DNA of 64,000 nt from Bacteroides sp. (GTDB taxonomy: Bacteria > Bacteroidota > Bacteroidia > Bacteroidales > Muribaculaceae), in contig JAAVCX010000028.1 of assembly GCA_014802105.1 (NCBI GenBank), positions 1 to 64,000 on the forward strand. The letters are read 5' to 3'. The position numbers and the translations under genes were made by a program. The notes beneath the pieces are model-generated. The model was not told the origin of the DNA. It worked only from the letters and a program-made list of their open reading frames with translations, and did not search any database. This document shows, piece by piece, positions 45,621-54,235 of the stretch (positions are counted from its first letter, which is position 1; each line of letters begins with the position of its first letter).

Positions 45621-45738
45621 TATCCCTGCAAATCGGATAGGAGATAATCACATGCAATTTTTGAACAATCCTGCCCGTGAGGGTAGACTTCATAAATTTT
45701 AAATAATTTGCACTACGGGCAACGTGTCATAAAAGCAA

Positions 45739-45829
45739 ATGTAGGGACATGGCGTGCCATGTCCGCAAATGCAAGCACATGATAATTATCAGCATACATC
45801 GGCGGACATGGCACGCCATGTCCCTACAT
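45739..45829. repeat. Inverted repeat with 28-bp arms, each itself palindromic
   Basis: ATGTAGGGACATGGCGTGCC... at 45739-45766 is perfectly inverted at 45802-45829. Within each arm GGACATGGC and GCCATGTCC also pair. The 35-bp centre is AT-rich. It resembles short mobile palindromic repeats seen in many bacterial genomes. Confidence 0.85.
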
Positions 45830-45966
45830 TCATGATTATGAAACACCCTCTTTTTTCGTGCGGAGCACATCTTTGGGTACATTCTATGGGGACGCGAAGA
45901 ATGTTGTCAGTAAAATATCATGGTTATTTAATATGCCGGAGCAGTCCGAGTATAGCCTGGCCACTC

Positions 45967-46007
45967 AAAAAAGAAAACGACCGTAAACTTTTTGGTTTAC
46001 AGTCGTT
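45967..46007 (-). terminator. Terminator of tRNA-Ser
   Basis: On the minus strand AACGACTGTAAAC pairs with GTTTACGGTCGTT (one mismatch) and is followed by a T-rich tail (A run at 45967-45975). Confidence 0.85.
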
Positions 46008-46017
46008 AAGTGCATCT

Positions 46018-46109
46018 TGGCGGAGAGGACGAGATTCGAACTCGTGGAAAGGATTGCTCCCTTCGTCGGTTTAGCAAACCGGTGGTTTCAGCCACTCACC
46101 CACCTCTCC
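46018..46109 (-). tRNA. tRNA-Ser (anticodon GCT)
   Basis: A 92-nt class II tRNA includes an encoded CCA (TGG at 46018-46020 on plus). The acceptor stem is GGAGAGG/CCTCTCC with discriminator G. The anticodon loop TTGCTAA gives GCT, the variable arm is long (ACGAAGGGAGCAATCCTTTC region) and the T arm carries GTTCGAATC. It reads AGC/AGU serine codons. Confidence 0.96.
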
Positions 46110-46161
46110 TTCAGCGCGAAGGTTGGCTCTGACAGAGCCGTGGTTGTGCCTTTTTGCTCTG

Positions 46162-46193
46162 CAAAGGTAAAGCTAATTTATGATATATGCAAA
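46162..46193 (-). promoter_or_regulatory. tRNA-Ser promoter
   Basis: On the minus strand TTTG (46193-46190) and TACCTTTG (46169-46162) are spaced by exactly 20 bp. The start site would be about 45 nt before the mature tRNA. Confidence 0.8.
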
Positions 46194-46260
46194 TTTTTAC
46201 AAGCCTAAATATGCTGCTTTCTGCAAAAATCTACACAAAAATCTACTCGAAACACCTCTC

Positions 46261-46617
46261 TCACGGATAGATGGCATCGGGTATATGCTCGAGAGAGAAG
46301 CCCGTTTCGGGAGTTCCGACTATGAAAATCAGGTCGATCTGAGGCTCGAGCGACAGCTCTACACCGCGCATATAGGTGTCGGCAGCCCTGAGCAACCGTC
46401 GGGTCTTCTCGGCATCGATCGATGTCAGCGCATCCACATAGTCGCTGCTGCGCGTCTTGACCTCCACAAAGATAATACGGTCATCTTTACGGGCCACTAT
46501 GTCGATCTCGACCTTGCCTATACGCACATTGGTGGCCTCGATCGTATAACCTGAGGCGAGCAGATGCTCCATGGCTATCTGCTCGCCCCATTTTCCTGTC
46601 AGATTATGTTGTGCCAT
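46261..46617 (-). CDS. YraN family protein (UPF0102)
   Basis: This 118-residue protein has a predicted endonuclease-like (PD-(D/E)XK) fold. GKWGEQIAMEHLLASGY, the Asp in VEIDIVARKDD and the E-x-K in IIFVEVKTRSS are the conserved core. Function is unproven, with proposed roles in DNA processing. It begins 18 bp after obgE and is the last gene of a minus-strand operon. Confidence 0.92.
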   Translation of the reverse strand: MAQHNLTGKWGEQIAMEHLLASGYTIEATNVRIGKVEIDIVARKDDRIIFVEVKTRSSDYVDALTSIDAEKTRRLLRAADTYMRGVELSLEPQIDLIFIVGTPETGFSLEHIPDAIYP

Positions 46618-46635
46618 CGGCGGTAGAGGCTCGCG

Positions 46636-47841
46636 TCACTCGTCTTCATCCTCGTCGAGCATGCGGTAGCCGTAATTCTCGCCGAAGTCTTCGGGATAAT
46701 CGTCGTCGTCCCACTCCTCGCCCTCGCCGGCGGGATCGTCGGCAGGCATCGGGGGAACGTTCTCGAAGATAAACTCATCTTCCTCCCTGACACGGTGGTG
46801 GCCGTCGAGCGGACGGTGGGTGATGGGAGCCGGGTCTATGCGGTTGCGTTCGTCGGTGATTTCGCCCCAGAGCATATCCTTAAGTTCGGTGATACCCTGG
46901 CCGGTGACAGCCGAGATGAAGATATGGGGGATACCCTCGGGGAGCTCGGCCTCCATGGCCTGACGTAGCTCCTCGTCGAGCATATCGCTCTTGGAGATGG
47001 CCAGCACACGGGGCTTGTCGGCAAGCTGGGGATTGAATTTCTCGAGCTCGCCGGCCAATATATCATATTGGGCGCGTATGTCGTCGGCATCGGCGGGCAC
47101 CATAAACAGAAGCACCGCGTTGCGCTCTATGTGTCGCAAAAATCTCAGTCCGAGACCCTTGCCCTCGCTGGCTCCCTCGATGATACCGGGGATGTCGGCC
47201 ATCACAAACGATCGGTCGCCGCGATAGCTGACGATGCCGAGCTGAGGCTCCATGGTGGTGAACGGATAGTCGGCTATCTTGGGGCGGGCGGCCGAGATGG
47301 CCGAGAGAAGGGTAGACTTTCCGGCGTTGGGGAAACCCACCAGACCTACGTCGGCCAGCAGCTTCAGCTCCAAGATGATACTGCGCTCTATGGCAGGCTC
47401 GCCCGGCTGGGCATAGCGGGGAGTGCGGTTGGTAGGACTCTTGAAATGCCAGTTGCCCAGACCTCCGCGGCCTCCGCGCAGGAGCTTGATCTCCTCGCCG
47501 TCCTCGGTGACTTCACAGAGAAACTCGCCGCTGTCGGCATCAAAGACCACTGTGCCGCAGGGCACGTCGACAATCACATCCTCGCCGTCCTTGCCAAAGG
47601 AGCGGCCGGCTCCTCCGCTCTCGCCGTTGCCTGCAAAGATGTGGCGGCGGTAGCGCAGGGGCAGGAGTGTCCACATGTGGGAATTGCCACGGAGTATGAT
47701 GTGGCCTCCGCGGCCTCCGTCGCCTCCGTCGGGGCCCCCTTTGGGTACATATTTGGCACGATGGAAATGGCGCGAGCCGGCTCCGCCTTTGCCTGAGCGG
47801 CAGAGCACTTTTACGTAATCTATAAAGTTGGAATCAGCCAT
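46636..47841 (-). CDS. obgE: GTPase Obg/CgtA
   Basis: This 401-residue GTPase of ribosome maturation and growth control has a glycine-rich Obg fold over residues 1-160 ([26 protein letters not shown]). The G domain has [27 protein letters not shown] and SKSDM. A strongly acidic C-terminal tail follows ([11 protein letters not shown] ... MLDEDEDE). Motif order and length are standard. Confidence 0.96.
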   Translation of the reverse strand: MADSNFIDYVKVLCRSGKGGAGSRHFHRAKYVPKGGPDGGDGGRGGHIILRGNSHMWTLLPLRYRRHIFAGNGESGGAGRSFGKDGEDVIVDVPCGTVVFDADSGEFLCEVTEDGEEIKLLRGGRGGLGNWHFKSPTNRTPRYAQPGEPAIERSIILELKLLADVGLVGFPNAGKSTLLSAISAARPKIADYPFTTMEPQLGIVSYRGDRSFVMADIPGIIEGASEGKGLGLRFLRHIERNAVLLFMVPADADDIRAQYDILAGELEKFNPQLADKPRVLAISKSDMLDEELRQAMEAELPEGIPHIFISAVTGQGITELKDMLWGEITDERNRIDPAPITHRPLDGHHRVREEDEFIFENVPPMPADDPAGEGEEWDDDDYPEDFGENYGYRMLDEDEDE

Positions 47842-47907
47842 GATGATTATTTTATTAAACGACCTCTTGGAGTAGAACGCCCCCGGAGCCCCGAGGGTTC
47901 ACCGCGG

Positions 47908-48597
47908 TCAATACTCCCGCTCGCCGAAGATGGTGGTGCCGACGCGTATCATATTGGAGCCGTGGGCCACGGCCAAAGGCCAGTCGTGGCTCATGCCCAT
48001 CGAGAGGGTGTCAAATGTCGGAGCGTCGGCAAACACTGTGGTTTTCAGTCTCCCGAAGGTGAGCCGCAGGGTCTCGAAATCCTCGGATATGCGGGCTTCG
48101 TCGTCGACATTCGAGGCCATGCCCATCAGACCGCGTATCTCTACCTCGGGCAGCCCGGCCACAAGCTCGGGGCTCATCAGCGAGATCACCTCGTCGGGGG
48201 TGAAGCCAAATTTGGTCTCCTCGAGCGCCACATGTACCTGAAGCAACACACTCACCCGGCGCCCCAGCCTGCGGGCCTCCTCGGCCACCAGGCGCAGGAG
48301 CCGCTCAGAGTCGATGCTGTGGATCAGGCTGACGTGGGGCAGGATCGTCCTCACTTTATTGGTCTGGAGATGGCCTATGAAATGCCAGCTGACATCAGAG
48401 GGCATCTCCACGGCCTTGGCGCGCAACTCGTTGGCACGGCTTTCGCCAAAGACTCTCTGCCCGGCCCCGTAGGCTTCGCGCAGTGACTCCAGAGGGTGAA
48501 ACTTGGAGACAGCCACGAGCTCAACCCCCTCGGGCATGGAGGCTCTGAGCGCGGCGAGCCGTCCGGCTATGGTGTCGGCTGAAGGGAGGTTGCTCAC
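47908..48597 (-). CDS. YggS-family PLP-binding protein
   Basis: This 229-residue single-domain PLP protein binds its cofactor at the Lys in LVAVSKFHP near residue 32. Other conserved blocks are GESRANEL, WHFIGHLQTNKVR, GLMGMAS and LSMGMSHDWPLAVAHGS. It maintains vitamin B6 and amino acid balance rather than catalysing a known reaction. It starts 3 bp after the DUF4494 gene. Confidence 0.94.
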   Translation of the reverse strand: MSNLPSADTIAGRLAALRASMPEGVELVAVSKFHPLESLREAYGAGQRVFGESRANELRAKAVEMPSDVSWHFIGHLQTNKVRTILPHVSLIHSIDSERLLRLVAEEARRLGRRVSVLLQVHVALEETKFGFTPDEVISLMSPELVAGLPEVEIRGLMGMASNVDDEARISEDFETLRLTFGRLKTTVFADAPTFDTLSMGMSHDWPLAVAHGSNMIRVGTTIFGEREY

Positions 48598-48600
48598 GTC

Positions 48601-49053
48601 TCAGTCCTCCTTCTTGGTGCCTTTGCCCGAGAGATCGGCATCATATACATCCATGATGGGGGTCTCCTGGATAGTATTGACCTCAAAGTCGGCCAGAGTG
48701 CCGCTCATGCCTTCGAGGAAATTGTCATAGGCTTCCTTGAAAGAGTCGCCGGCCACCAGAAACTGGGTGATCGATTTTTTCTCGACAGCGGTCTTCTCGT
48801 CGAGAGTGATGAAGGCTGCCTTGACAAGATACCATTTGTCGCCGGTCTTCTGGCGGAAGATTTCGGCCACCTTGGAGATCTTGACCGCCGAGATGGTGAA
48901 GTCGCTGGTGAAGTGGGCCACCTCCTCCGAGATGCGGGCCTCGGCTTCGGTAAACGACAGGGCGTCGACCATGAACGACTCGGTCACCTTCTTCTCGGTG
49001 CCGTTTTCCATCGTCTTGTTATAGCGTACTTTAGTTTCAAACCATGTTGCCAT
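48601..49053 (-). CDS. DUF4494 domain protein
   Basis: This 150-residue cytoplasmic protein is of unknown function. The ATG at 49051-49053 gives the family start MATWFETKVRYNK. The frame runs on upstream to 49173 through sequence that contains the promoter, so the longer version is unlikely. FMVDALSFTEAEARI and FLVAGDSFKEAYDNF show an internal repeat of the form VxAxSFxEAxxxF, implying two similar halves. It heads the DUF4494-yggS-obgE-yraN operon. Confidence 0.88.
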   Translation of the reverse strand: MATWFETKVRYNKTMENGTEKKVTESFMVDALSFTEAEARISEEVAHFTSDFTISAVKISKVAEIFRQKTGDKWYLVKAAFITLDEKTAVEKKSITQFLVAGDSFKEAYDNFLEGMSGTLADFEVNTIQETPIMDVYDADLSGKGTKKED

Positions 49054-49095
49054 GAGCGTATAGTGTCTTAGTGATGAATAGAAATTAACGGGTTG

Positions 49096-49103
49096 CAAAG
49101 GTA
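49096..49103 (-). promoter_or_regulatory. -7 element of the DUF4494 operon
   Basis: TACCTTTG on the minus strand, 43 bp before the ATG. The -33 box is weak. Confidence 0.6.
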
Positions 49104-49123
49104 AATAAAATTTCCGAGAAATC

Positions 49124-50011
49124 TCAGCGTCGCGAGATGCCCCAGAGAAGCTTGGAGGAGAGGGTGTCGACAAAGGTGTGGGTGTCGCGGTGGATCACCT
49201 TGACCACAAAGGGAGCGCGCCTGATGCTCAGCTCCACGTCGATAGGGAGGATGAGCTGGCGCCCGTCGAGAGTCACCCGATAGGTGTCGGAGCGGGCCTC
49301 GACACGGGTGATGATCTGATGGCTGTCGCTCACCACCAGGGGGCGCATGGTCAGCGCGTGGGGGGCGATGGGCGAGAGGGCCCAGCAGGGGGCCGTGGGC
49401 TGGATGATGGGGCCTCCGACCGAGAGATTGTAGGCTGTGGAGCCCGTGGGGGTCGAGATGATCAGTCCGTCACCCTGATAGGAGGCTATCTCGATGTCGT
49501 CGAGATAGGTGTGGACGGTGATCATCGAGGCCGAGTCGTGGCGCAGGATAGCCACCTCGTTGAGGGCGCAGGCCCACCCCGAGAGCTGGGAGCGCAGATG
49601 GTCGCCCGAGGCGCTGACCTCGAGCAGCGAACGCTCCTCGATGAAGAAGCGTCCCTCGAGCAGATTGTCGACTATGGCTCCCCCGTCGGCCAGATTTTCC
49701 TCGGCCAGAAAACCGAGATGGCCGGTGTTGAAGCCTATGATCGGGGTCTCCTTGTCGCCGATCCAGCGGGCGGTGCGCAGGAAAGTGCCGTCGCCGCCTA
49801 TCGAGATAGCCACGTCGGCTCCCGGGTAGGTGTCGGCGTCAAAGACGTCGTCGGCCTCGAGCGGACATCCTCTGTCGCGAGTCATGGCTTCAAAGAAGTG
49901 TCGCTCGACGGCTACCATGAAGCCGCGCGCCGAGAGCGTGGAGATCAGCTCCGAGATGAGCGGAAGATCGGCCGAAGCCTGGCGTCGCTTGCCGAAGACT
50001 GCTGCTTTCAT
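49124..50011 (-). CDS. nadK: NAD kinase
   Basis: This 295-residue enzyme phosphorylates NAD to NADP. The diagnostic GGDGTFLRTAR motif is near residues 72-82 with GFNTGHLGFLAEE after it. ALNEVAI is near 158-164, and STPTGSTAYNLSVGGPI near 192 is the NAD-binding loop. Length is normal. It lies 35 bp downstream of the CBS-less ACT-like gene on the same strand, a conserved pairing in Bacteroidales. Confidence 0.95.
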   Translation of the reverse strand: MKAAVFGKRRQASADLPLISELISTLSARGFMVAVERHFFEAMTRDRGCPLEADDVFDADTYPGADVAISIGGDGTFLRTARWIGDKETPIIGFNTGHLGFLAEENLADGGAIVDNLLEGRFFIEERSLLEVSASGDHLRSQLSGWACALNEVAILRHDSASMITVHTYLDDIEIASYQGDGLIISTPTGSTAYNLSVGGPIIQPTAPCWALSPIAPHALTMRPLVVSDSHQIITRVEARSDTYRVTLDGRQLILPIDVELSIRRAPFVVKVIHRDTHTFVDTLSSKLLWGISRR

Positions 50012-50046
50012 AGGCGTTGGGAATTAATACGTATGTGTGTAGTGGA

Positions 50047-50433
50047 TCACAGGTCAAGATAGTACAACAGCTCGCTCAGCCTGTCGTCGGCCAGAGGGTC
50101 GGAGGCCAGCGCCGAGTGATCGATGTCGACAACCTCAAAGCCATAGCGCTCGAGCGAGCGGGCCACGGCCAGGGGGCTGCGGTGGCTCACCCTGAGCTCG
50201 GCCACCATGCGGTTGTCGAGACGCTCGCCGTCGGTAGTGACATTGAGGTTGAGCAGATGGGCGTCGGCATCCTCGACAGCGCGGGCTATGCGCGAGGCGC
50301 TGTAATCAGAGGGCAGGCAACTCACCAGCAGGCGGCTCGACTCCTCCAGACGCGGAAAGAGCCGCTCCAGAGAGGGCTCTGAGGGGAGTGCGGGGAGAAA
50401 TTCGTTGGGAGATATGATGTCTTTTGGGCTCAA
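50047..50433 (-). CDS. Short relative of CBS-domain proteins, CBS pair missing
   Basis: This 128-residue protein begins [16 protein letters not shown], like the N-terminus of roughly 220-residue Bacteroidales CBS-domain proteins encoded beside nadK. It then jumps to their C-terminal ACT-like part ([20 protein letters not shown] ... [15 protein letters not shown]). The two CBS motifs are absent, a loss of roughly 90 residues with the frame intact. It is divergent from pdxJ. The comparison is from memory of the family. Confidence 0.7.
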   Translation of the reverse strand: MSPKDIISPNEFLPALPSEPSLERLFPRLEESSRLLVSCLPSDYSASRIARAVEDADAHLLNLNVTTDGERLDNRMVAELRVSHRSPLAVARSLERYGFEVVDIDHSALASDPLADDRLSELLYYLDL

Positions 50434-50460
50434 TTCTTTCTTATTTCAGTTTTTTCTGCC

Positions 50461-50468
50461 TAAATTTG
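50461..50468 (+). promoter_or_regulatory. -7 element of the pdxJ operon
   Basis: TAAATTTG matches the -7 consensus, 66 bp before the pdxJ ATG. No convincing TTTG lies at -33. Confidence 0.55.
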
Positions 50469-50534
50469 CATTCACAAAGTGTCGGCCTGCTCACGCCCTT
50501 GAAGCATGAGCAGGTACAAAGTTACAATAAAAAC

Positions 50535-51251
50535 ATGACAAATCTAAGCGTCAACATTAATAAAATAGCTACTCTGCGCAATGCCCGCGGCGAGAATGTG
50601 CCCGACCTGCTCAAAGTGGCTGCCGATTGTGAGGCTTTCGGTGCCCAGGGCATCACGGTGCATCCGCGTCCCGACGAGCGTCATGTGCGCCGCGACGATG
50701 TGCTCAGACTGCGTCCGCTGGTGACTACCGAGTTCAATATCGAGGGAAACCCCACCGAGCAGTTCATGGAGCTCGTGCTGATGGTCAAGCCGGCCCAGGT
50801 CACCCTGGTGCCCGATGCCGAGGACGCGCTGACCTCGTCGGCCGGATGGGATGTCAAGGCCCACTTTGATTTCCTCACCTCGATAGTCGACCGCCTCAGG
50901 GCCGGCGGTATACGCTCGTCGATCTTCGTGGGCACCGACCCCGACAATATACGTCTCGCCGCCAAGACCGGCACCGACCGCGTGGAGCTCTACACCAAGC
51001 CCTACGCCGATCTCTATCCTCTTGATCCGGCCCGCGCCGTGGCCCCCTTTGTCGAGGCGGCGGAAGTGGCCCATAAGTGTGGCCTCGGAGTCAATGCCGG
51101 CCATGATCTCAGTCTGGTCAACCTCAGATATTTTCATGAACACCTGCCTCGTCTGAGCGAGGTCTCCATAGGTCATGCCCTGATCTGTGACGCCCTCTAT
51201 CTCGGCCTCGAGGAGACCATTCACCGCTACCTCGCCTGTCTGCGCGGCTGA
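50535..51251 (+). CDS. pdxJ: Pyridoxine 5'-phosphate synthase
   Basis: This 238-residue TIM barrel condenses 1-deoxyxylulose 5-phosphate with 3-amino-2-oxopropyl phosphate in vitamin B6 synthesis. The ATG at 50535 gives the family start [19 protein letters not shown]. An upstream frame to 50424 lies across the promoter. Conserved blocks are [48 protein letters not shown] and [12 protein letters not shown]. It heads a pdxJ-exbB-exbD-tonB cluster. Confidence 0.96.
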   Translation: MTNLSVNINKIATLRNARGENVPDLLKVAADCEAFGAQGITVHPRPDERHVRRDDVLRLRPLVTTEFNIEGNPTEQFMELVLMVKPAQVTLVPDAEDALTSSAGWDVKAHFDFLTSIVDRLRAGGIRSSIFVGTDPDNIRLAAKTGTDRVELYTKPYADLYPLDPARAVAPFVEAAEVAHKCGLGVNAGHDLSLVNLRYFHEHLPRLSEVSIGHALICDALYLGLEETIHRYLACLRG

Positions 51252-51301
51252 GGTCTCGGTCTTTATTATCACGCTTTAACTCATTACCCCTCTCTTACAC
51301 C

Positions 51302-52009
51302 ATGTTACAGGAGCAATTTGTCGATACTCTCACCTCAGTCACTTCCTCAGTCACCCCCGCAATGGAGGCTCAGGCCGCCGATCTCGTCAAGGAGCTTTCG
51401 ATCTGGGAGCTCACTATGCGCGGCGGTTTCATCATGATCCCCCTGGCTCTGCTCTCGATCGTCAGCATCTATATATTTGTGGAGCGTTGCATCGCCATCC
51501 ACCGTGCGGCCGCCGACGACGCCTCGTTCATGCAACGCATACGCGACTACATCCATGAGGGGGAGATCGAGAGCGCTCGCAATCTGTGCAACCGTGTCGA
51601 CACCCCCTATTCACGCCTCATTCTCAAAGGTATCTCGCGCATAGGCCGACCGATGAACGATGTACTCGTGGCTATCGAAAACACCGGAAATATCGAGATA
51701 GCCAATCTTGAGAAAGGGCTCCCCTGGCTCGCCACTACTGCCGCCGGTGGCCCGATGATAGGCTTCCTCGGCACTGTGGTCGGCATGGTCAACGCCTTCT
51801 TCAACCTGGCCTCGGCCGGCACCAGCGCCAATATCGCAGTGCTTGCCGACGGCATCTATGCGGCCCTGGTCACCACTGTGGCCGGTCTTATCGTCGGCAT
51901 CATCGCTCTCTTTGCCTACAATTATCTCGTGGCCCGCATCAACAAGGTCATGAACTCGCTCGAGGCCAAGACCATGGAGTTTATGGATCTGCTCAACGAG
52001 CCTGCTTAA
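51302..52009 (+). CDS. exbB: MotA/TolQ/ExbB proton channel protein
   Basis: This 235-residue inner membrane protein has three transmembrane helices. The first is near residue 45 (FIMIPLALLSIVSIYIFVER region). The TolQ/ExbB core GLPWLATTAAGGPMIGFLG and GTVVGMVNAF follow, and the third helix contains LVTTVAGLIVGIIAL. With ExbD it forms the proton-driven motor that powers TonB. It is 12 bp upstream of exbD. Confidence 0.93.
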   Translation: MLQEQFVDTLTSVTSSVTPAMEAQAADLVKELSIWELTMRGGFIMIPLALLSIVSIYIFVERCIAIHRAAADDASFMQRIRDYIHEGEIESARNLCNRVDTPYSRLILKGISRIGRPMNDVLVAIENTGNIEIANLEKGLPWLATTAAGGPMIGFLGTVVGMVNAFFNLASAGTSANIAVLADGIYAALVTTVAGLIVGIIALFAYNYLVARINKVMNSLEAKTMEFMDLLNEPA

Positions 52010-52020
52010 ATTCCTGAGAT

Positions 52021-52458
52021 ATGGCACTCAAGCGTCAACACCGCATGATGGAAGTCTTCTCGATGGCGTCGATGACCGATGTTATCTTCCTGCTTCTCAT
52101 CTTCTTTATGGTCACTTCGACCTTTGTTTTCCCTACGGCTCTGGAGGTCAATCTCCCCGAGAGCTCCCATCAGACCGCCCTCAAGCCGTCGACACGCGTG
52201 TTTATAGACCGCGACTCGCGTCTCTATGTGTCGGTCTCGGGCGAGGAGCCCTCTGAGATCGATGCCGAGATGCTGGTAGGAGCCATTCAGGAGGCCCAGG
52301 CTCTTGCTCCCCTCGACAGTGACCCGTTCATAGCCGTCTATGCCGACGAGGAGGTCACCTACGGCACACTCGTCAAGGTGCTCGACATCGGCGCGAGCAA
52401 CAACATGAAGATGGTGCTCGCCACCAAGCCTGCGCCGGCCTCGGCACGTCCCGAATAA
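52021..52458 (+). CDS. exbD: ExbD/TolR biopolymer transport protein
   Basis: This 145-residue protein has one N-terminal transmembrane helix containing the essential Asp in MASMTDVIFLLLIFFM (near residues 16-31). The periplasmic domain ends with YGTLVKVLDIGASNNMKMVL, the standard family signature. It partners ExbB in energising TonB. Confidence 0.93.
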   Translation: MALKRQHRMMEVFSMASMTDVIFLLLIFFMVTSTFVFPTALEVNLPESSHQTALKPSTRVFIDRDSRLYVSVSGEEPSEIDAEMLVGAIQEAQALAPLDSDPFIAVYADEEVTYGTLVKVLDIGASNNMKMVLATKPAPASARPE

Positions 52459-52506
52459 TCTCAGAGCTTTCAGACTCATCTTTATTACTTCCCCCTGTTC
52501 CCATCA

Positions 52507-53319
52507 ATGAGCCAGTCATCCTCATCACGCCGCAACCATCTTGTAGCCATGCTGATCACGGTGTTTTTTCATGCCGCGATAGTAGTGGTGCTCATGACTC
52601 TCGCCATGCGTTACACCCCCGACGACCGTGCCGACCGCACCTGGCCTCCGGTCGACTCCTCGGAGGTGCTCTTCGGCGGCGAGTTTGTGATGACCGGCGA
52701 CTCGCCCGAGCAGGCCGAGAACAATATGGAGTCGGCTCCTGCTGAGCAGGTGGAGCCTACACCTCCGGCACCATTGGCCGAGTCGCGCGAAAACACCGGC
52801 ACTCCCTCGCCTCAGCCGGCCCCGGTGATCACTTCCAACCGTCCTTCGCCTGCCAAGGTGATTGCCGAAAAGCCCGCCGAGCCTACCGGCCCCACCAAAG
52901 CCGAGATAGAGGCTGCCGAGCGGGCCAAGCGTGAGGCTGAGACCCGCCAGAAGATTGCCGACAGAGTGAAATTCGGGTCGGCGGGAGCCGGCGCCTCAGG
53001 TAGCGGAAAGGCCGGAAGCACTAACGGTAATTCCAACTCGGGAGTCCTCAGCGGCACTCCGGGATTTAATCTCAAGGGTCGGTCATTGGCTTCGTGGCAG
53101 ACTCCCCCCTCGGCACCCCTGGGCACTATCACTGTGAGAGTGAGTGTCAACCGTCAGGGTCAGGTCACCGAGGCTTCCTATCAGAGCGGCACGGGAGCCG
53201 CCGCCGCCAATGTCGAGGCTCGTTCAAATTGCGTGAAAGCCGCCAGAGCTTCGCGCTTCTCGGTCGACTCAGACGCCCCGGCCATCCAGACCGGCACCAT
53301 CACTTATCGGTTTAATTAA
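52507..53319 (+). CDS. tonB: TonB-like energy transducer
   Basis: This 270-residue protein has one transmembrane helix near the N-terminus (LVAMLITVFFHAAIVVVLMT), a long Pro/Ala/Glu-rich periplasmic spacer and a charged helix (KAEIEAAERAKREAETRQKI). It ends in a TonB-like C-terminal fold (ITVRVSVNRQGQVTEASYQS). It would transmit energy from ExbBD to receptors such as the SusC-like protein. Confidence 0.87.
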   Translation: MSQSSSSRRNHLVAMLITVFFHAAIVVVLMTLAMRYTPDDRADRTWPPVDSSEVLFGGEFVMTGDSPEQAENNMESAPAEQVEPTPPAPLAESRENTGTPSPQPAPVITSNRPSPAKVIAEKPAEPTGPTKAEIEAAERAKREAETRQKIADRVKFGSAGAGASGSGKAGSTNGNSNSGVLSGTPGFNLKGRSLASWQTPPSAPLGTITVRVSVNRQGQVTEASYQSGTGAAAANVEARSNCVKAARASRFSVDSDAPAIQTGTITYRFN

Positions 53320-53353
53320 AGGAGTTTTTTTGATGGCCCGGTAGGGCCTGCCG

Positions 53354-53405
53354 ATTGACAACTTGTCAAATTGACAGATTGACAAGATGTCAAATTGACA
53401 TCATG
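53354..53405. repeat. Cluster of TTGACA/TGTCAA palindromes
   Basis: TGTCAAATTGACA occurs at 53364-53376 and again at 53388-53400, exactly 24 bp apart, with further TTGACA and TGTCA words on either side. It sits between the convergent tonB and L,D-transpeptidase genes. Confidence 0.75.
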
Positions 53406-54092
53406 TCACTCCTCGTCGTCGCCGGGTTGCTCGGGGTCGGGGAGCACTATGATGTGGGAGTCCTTGTGTACCAGGGTGCGCAGGGCTGTGACTTTGTCGT
53501 TGTGCATGCGCATGCAGCCGTGGCTCCGGCGCCCGGGCACCGAGTAGGGGGCATTGGTGCCGTGGATACCGATGTCGGTAAATCCCGGGGTGATGAGCGA
53601 AATGAAATAGGGCCCGTAACATTTGTCGCCGGTGTCCTGGTAGGTCCAGTCGGTCGAATTGTATATACCCATGATGCGGAAATCACCCTCGGGGGTGCGC
53701 CAGTCGTCGCGCTTTTTCTTCTGTCCGCGTTTGAGCGAGGCACACACCCGGCCGTCAAACAGTGTGTCGCCAAAGGCTGTGATCACATACAGAGTGGTGT
53801 GGGGTTTGTCAACCACTATATTGCGCGGCACTCTCTGACGTCCCGGAGCGGCCGAACTGGGCGACTCCAGCAGTGCCCAAGCCTCGGTGTCGGGCTCGGG
53901 TAGCGACGGTTCGGCAGTCTTTCCGTAGCTTTTGACCAGCGACTCGGTGGCCGTGGTAAATACATAGCCCCCGTCATCGGCATCCTCAATGTCGGGAGCC
54001 GATGCCGACCCCCGGCCTACACCTGTGGCAGTAATCCCGACAGGCGCCAGGGCGGCATATATCATGACCAGCGTTACCCAAAGTTTTTTCAT
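53406..54092 (-). CDS. Exported L,D-transpeptidase (YkuD family)
   Basis: This 228-residue protein has a signal peptide (MKKLWVTLVMIYAALAPVG). The YkuD catalytic domain spans residues about 85-220: YVITAFGDTLF, GIHGTNAPYSV and the active-site SHGCMRMHN with the nucleophilic Cys. It would cross-link peptidoglycan or attach proteins to it. A TAGCTTTG -7 box at 54104-54097 lies just before the ATG, implying a very short leader. Confidence 0.9.
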   Translation of the reverse strand: MKKLWVTLVMIYAALAPVGITATGVGRGSASAPDIEDADDGGYVFTTATESLVKSYGKTAEPSLPEPDTEAWALLESPSSAAPGRQRVPRNIVVDKPHTTLYVITAFGDTLFDGRVCASLKRGQKKKRDDWRTPEGDFRIMGIYNSTDWTYQDTGDKCYGPYFISLITPGFTDIGIHGTNAPYSVPGRRSHGCMRMHNDKVTALRTLVHKDSHIIVLPDPEQPGDDEE

Positions 54093-54121
54093 ATCGCAAA
54101 GCTACTAAAAAACTTTCTGAT

Positions 54122-54148
54122 AAGTAACTCCTGAATTGAATTTATACT
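54122..54148. repeat. Solo end of the AAGTAACTC inverted-repeat family
   Basis: AAGTAACTCCTGAATTGAAT and the following TTATACT match the left end of the 27522-27654 element with few differences. No inverted partner was found nearby. Confidence 0.6.
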
Positions 54149-54191
54149 TTATTATCGCAATTATCGCACCTTTTTGTCATCTCGGCGTGAT

Positions 54192-54199
54192 TAACTTTG
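54192..54199 (+). promoter_or_regulatory. -7 element upstream of the small unrecognised gene
   Basis: TAACTTTG lies 37 bp before the ATG, with a TTTG at 54173-54176 at shorter than usual spacing. Confidence 0.5.
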
Positions 54200-54235
54200 C
54201 AGCATAATGACTGATCAAACCATATCACTGCTATT

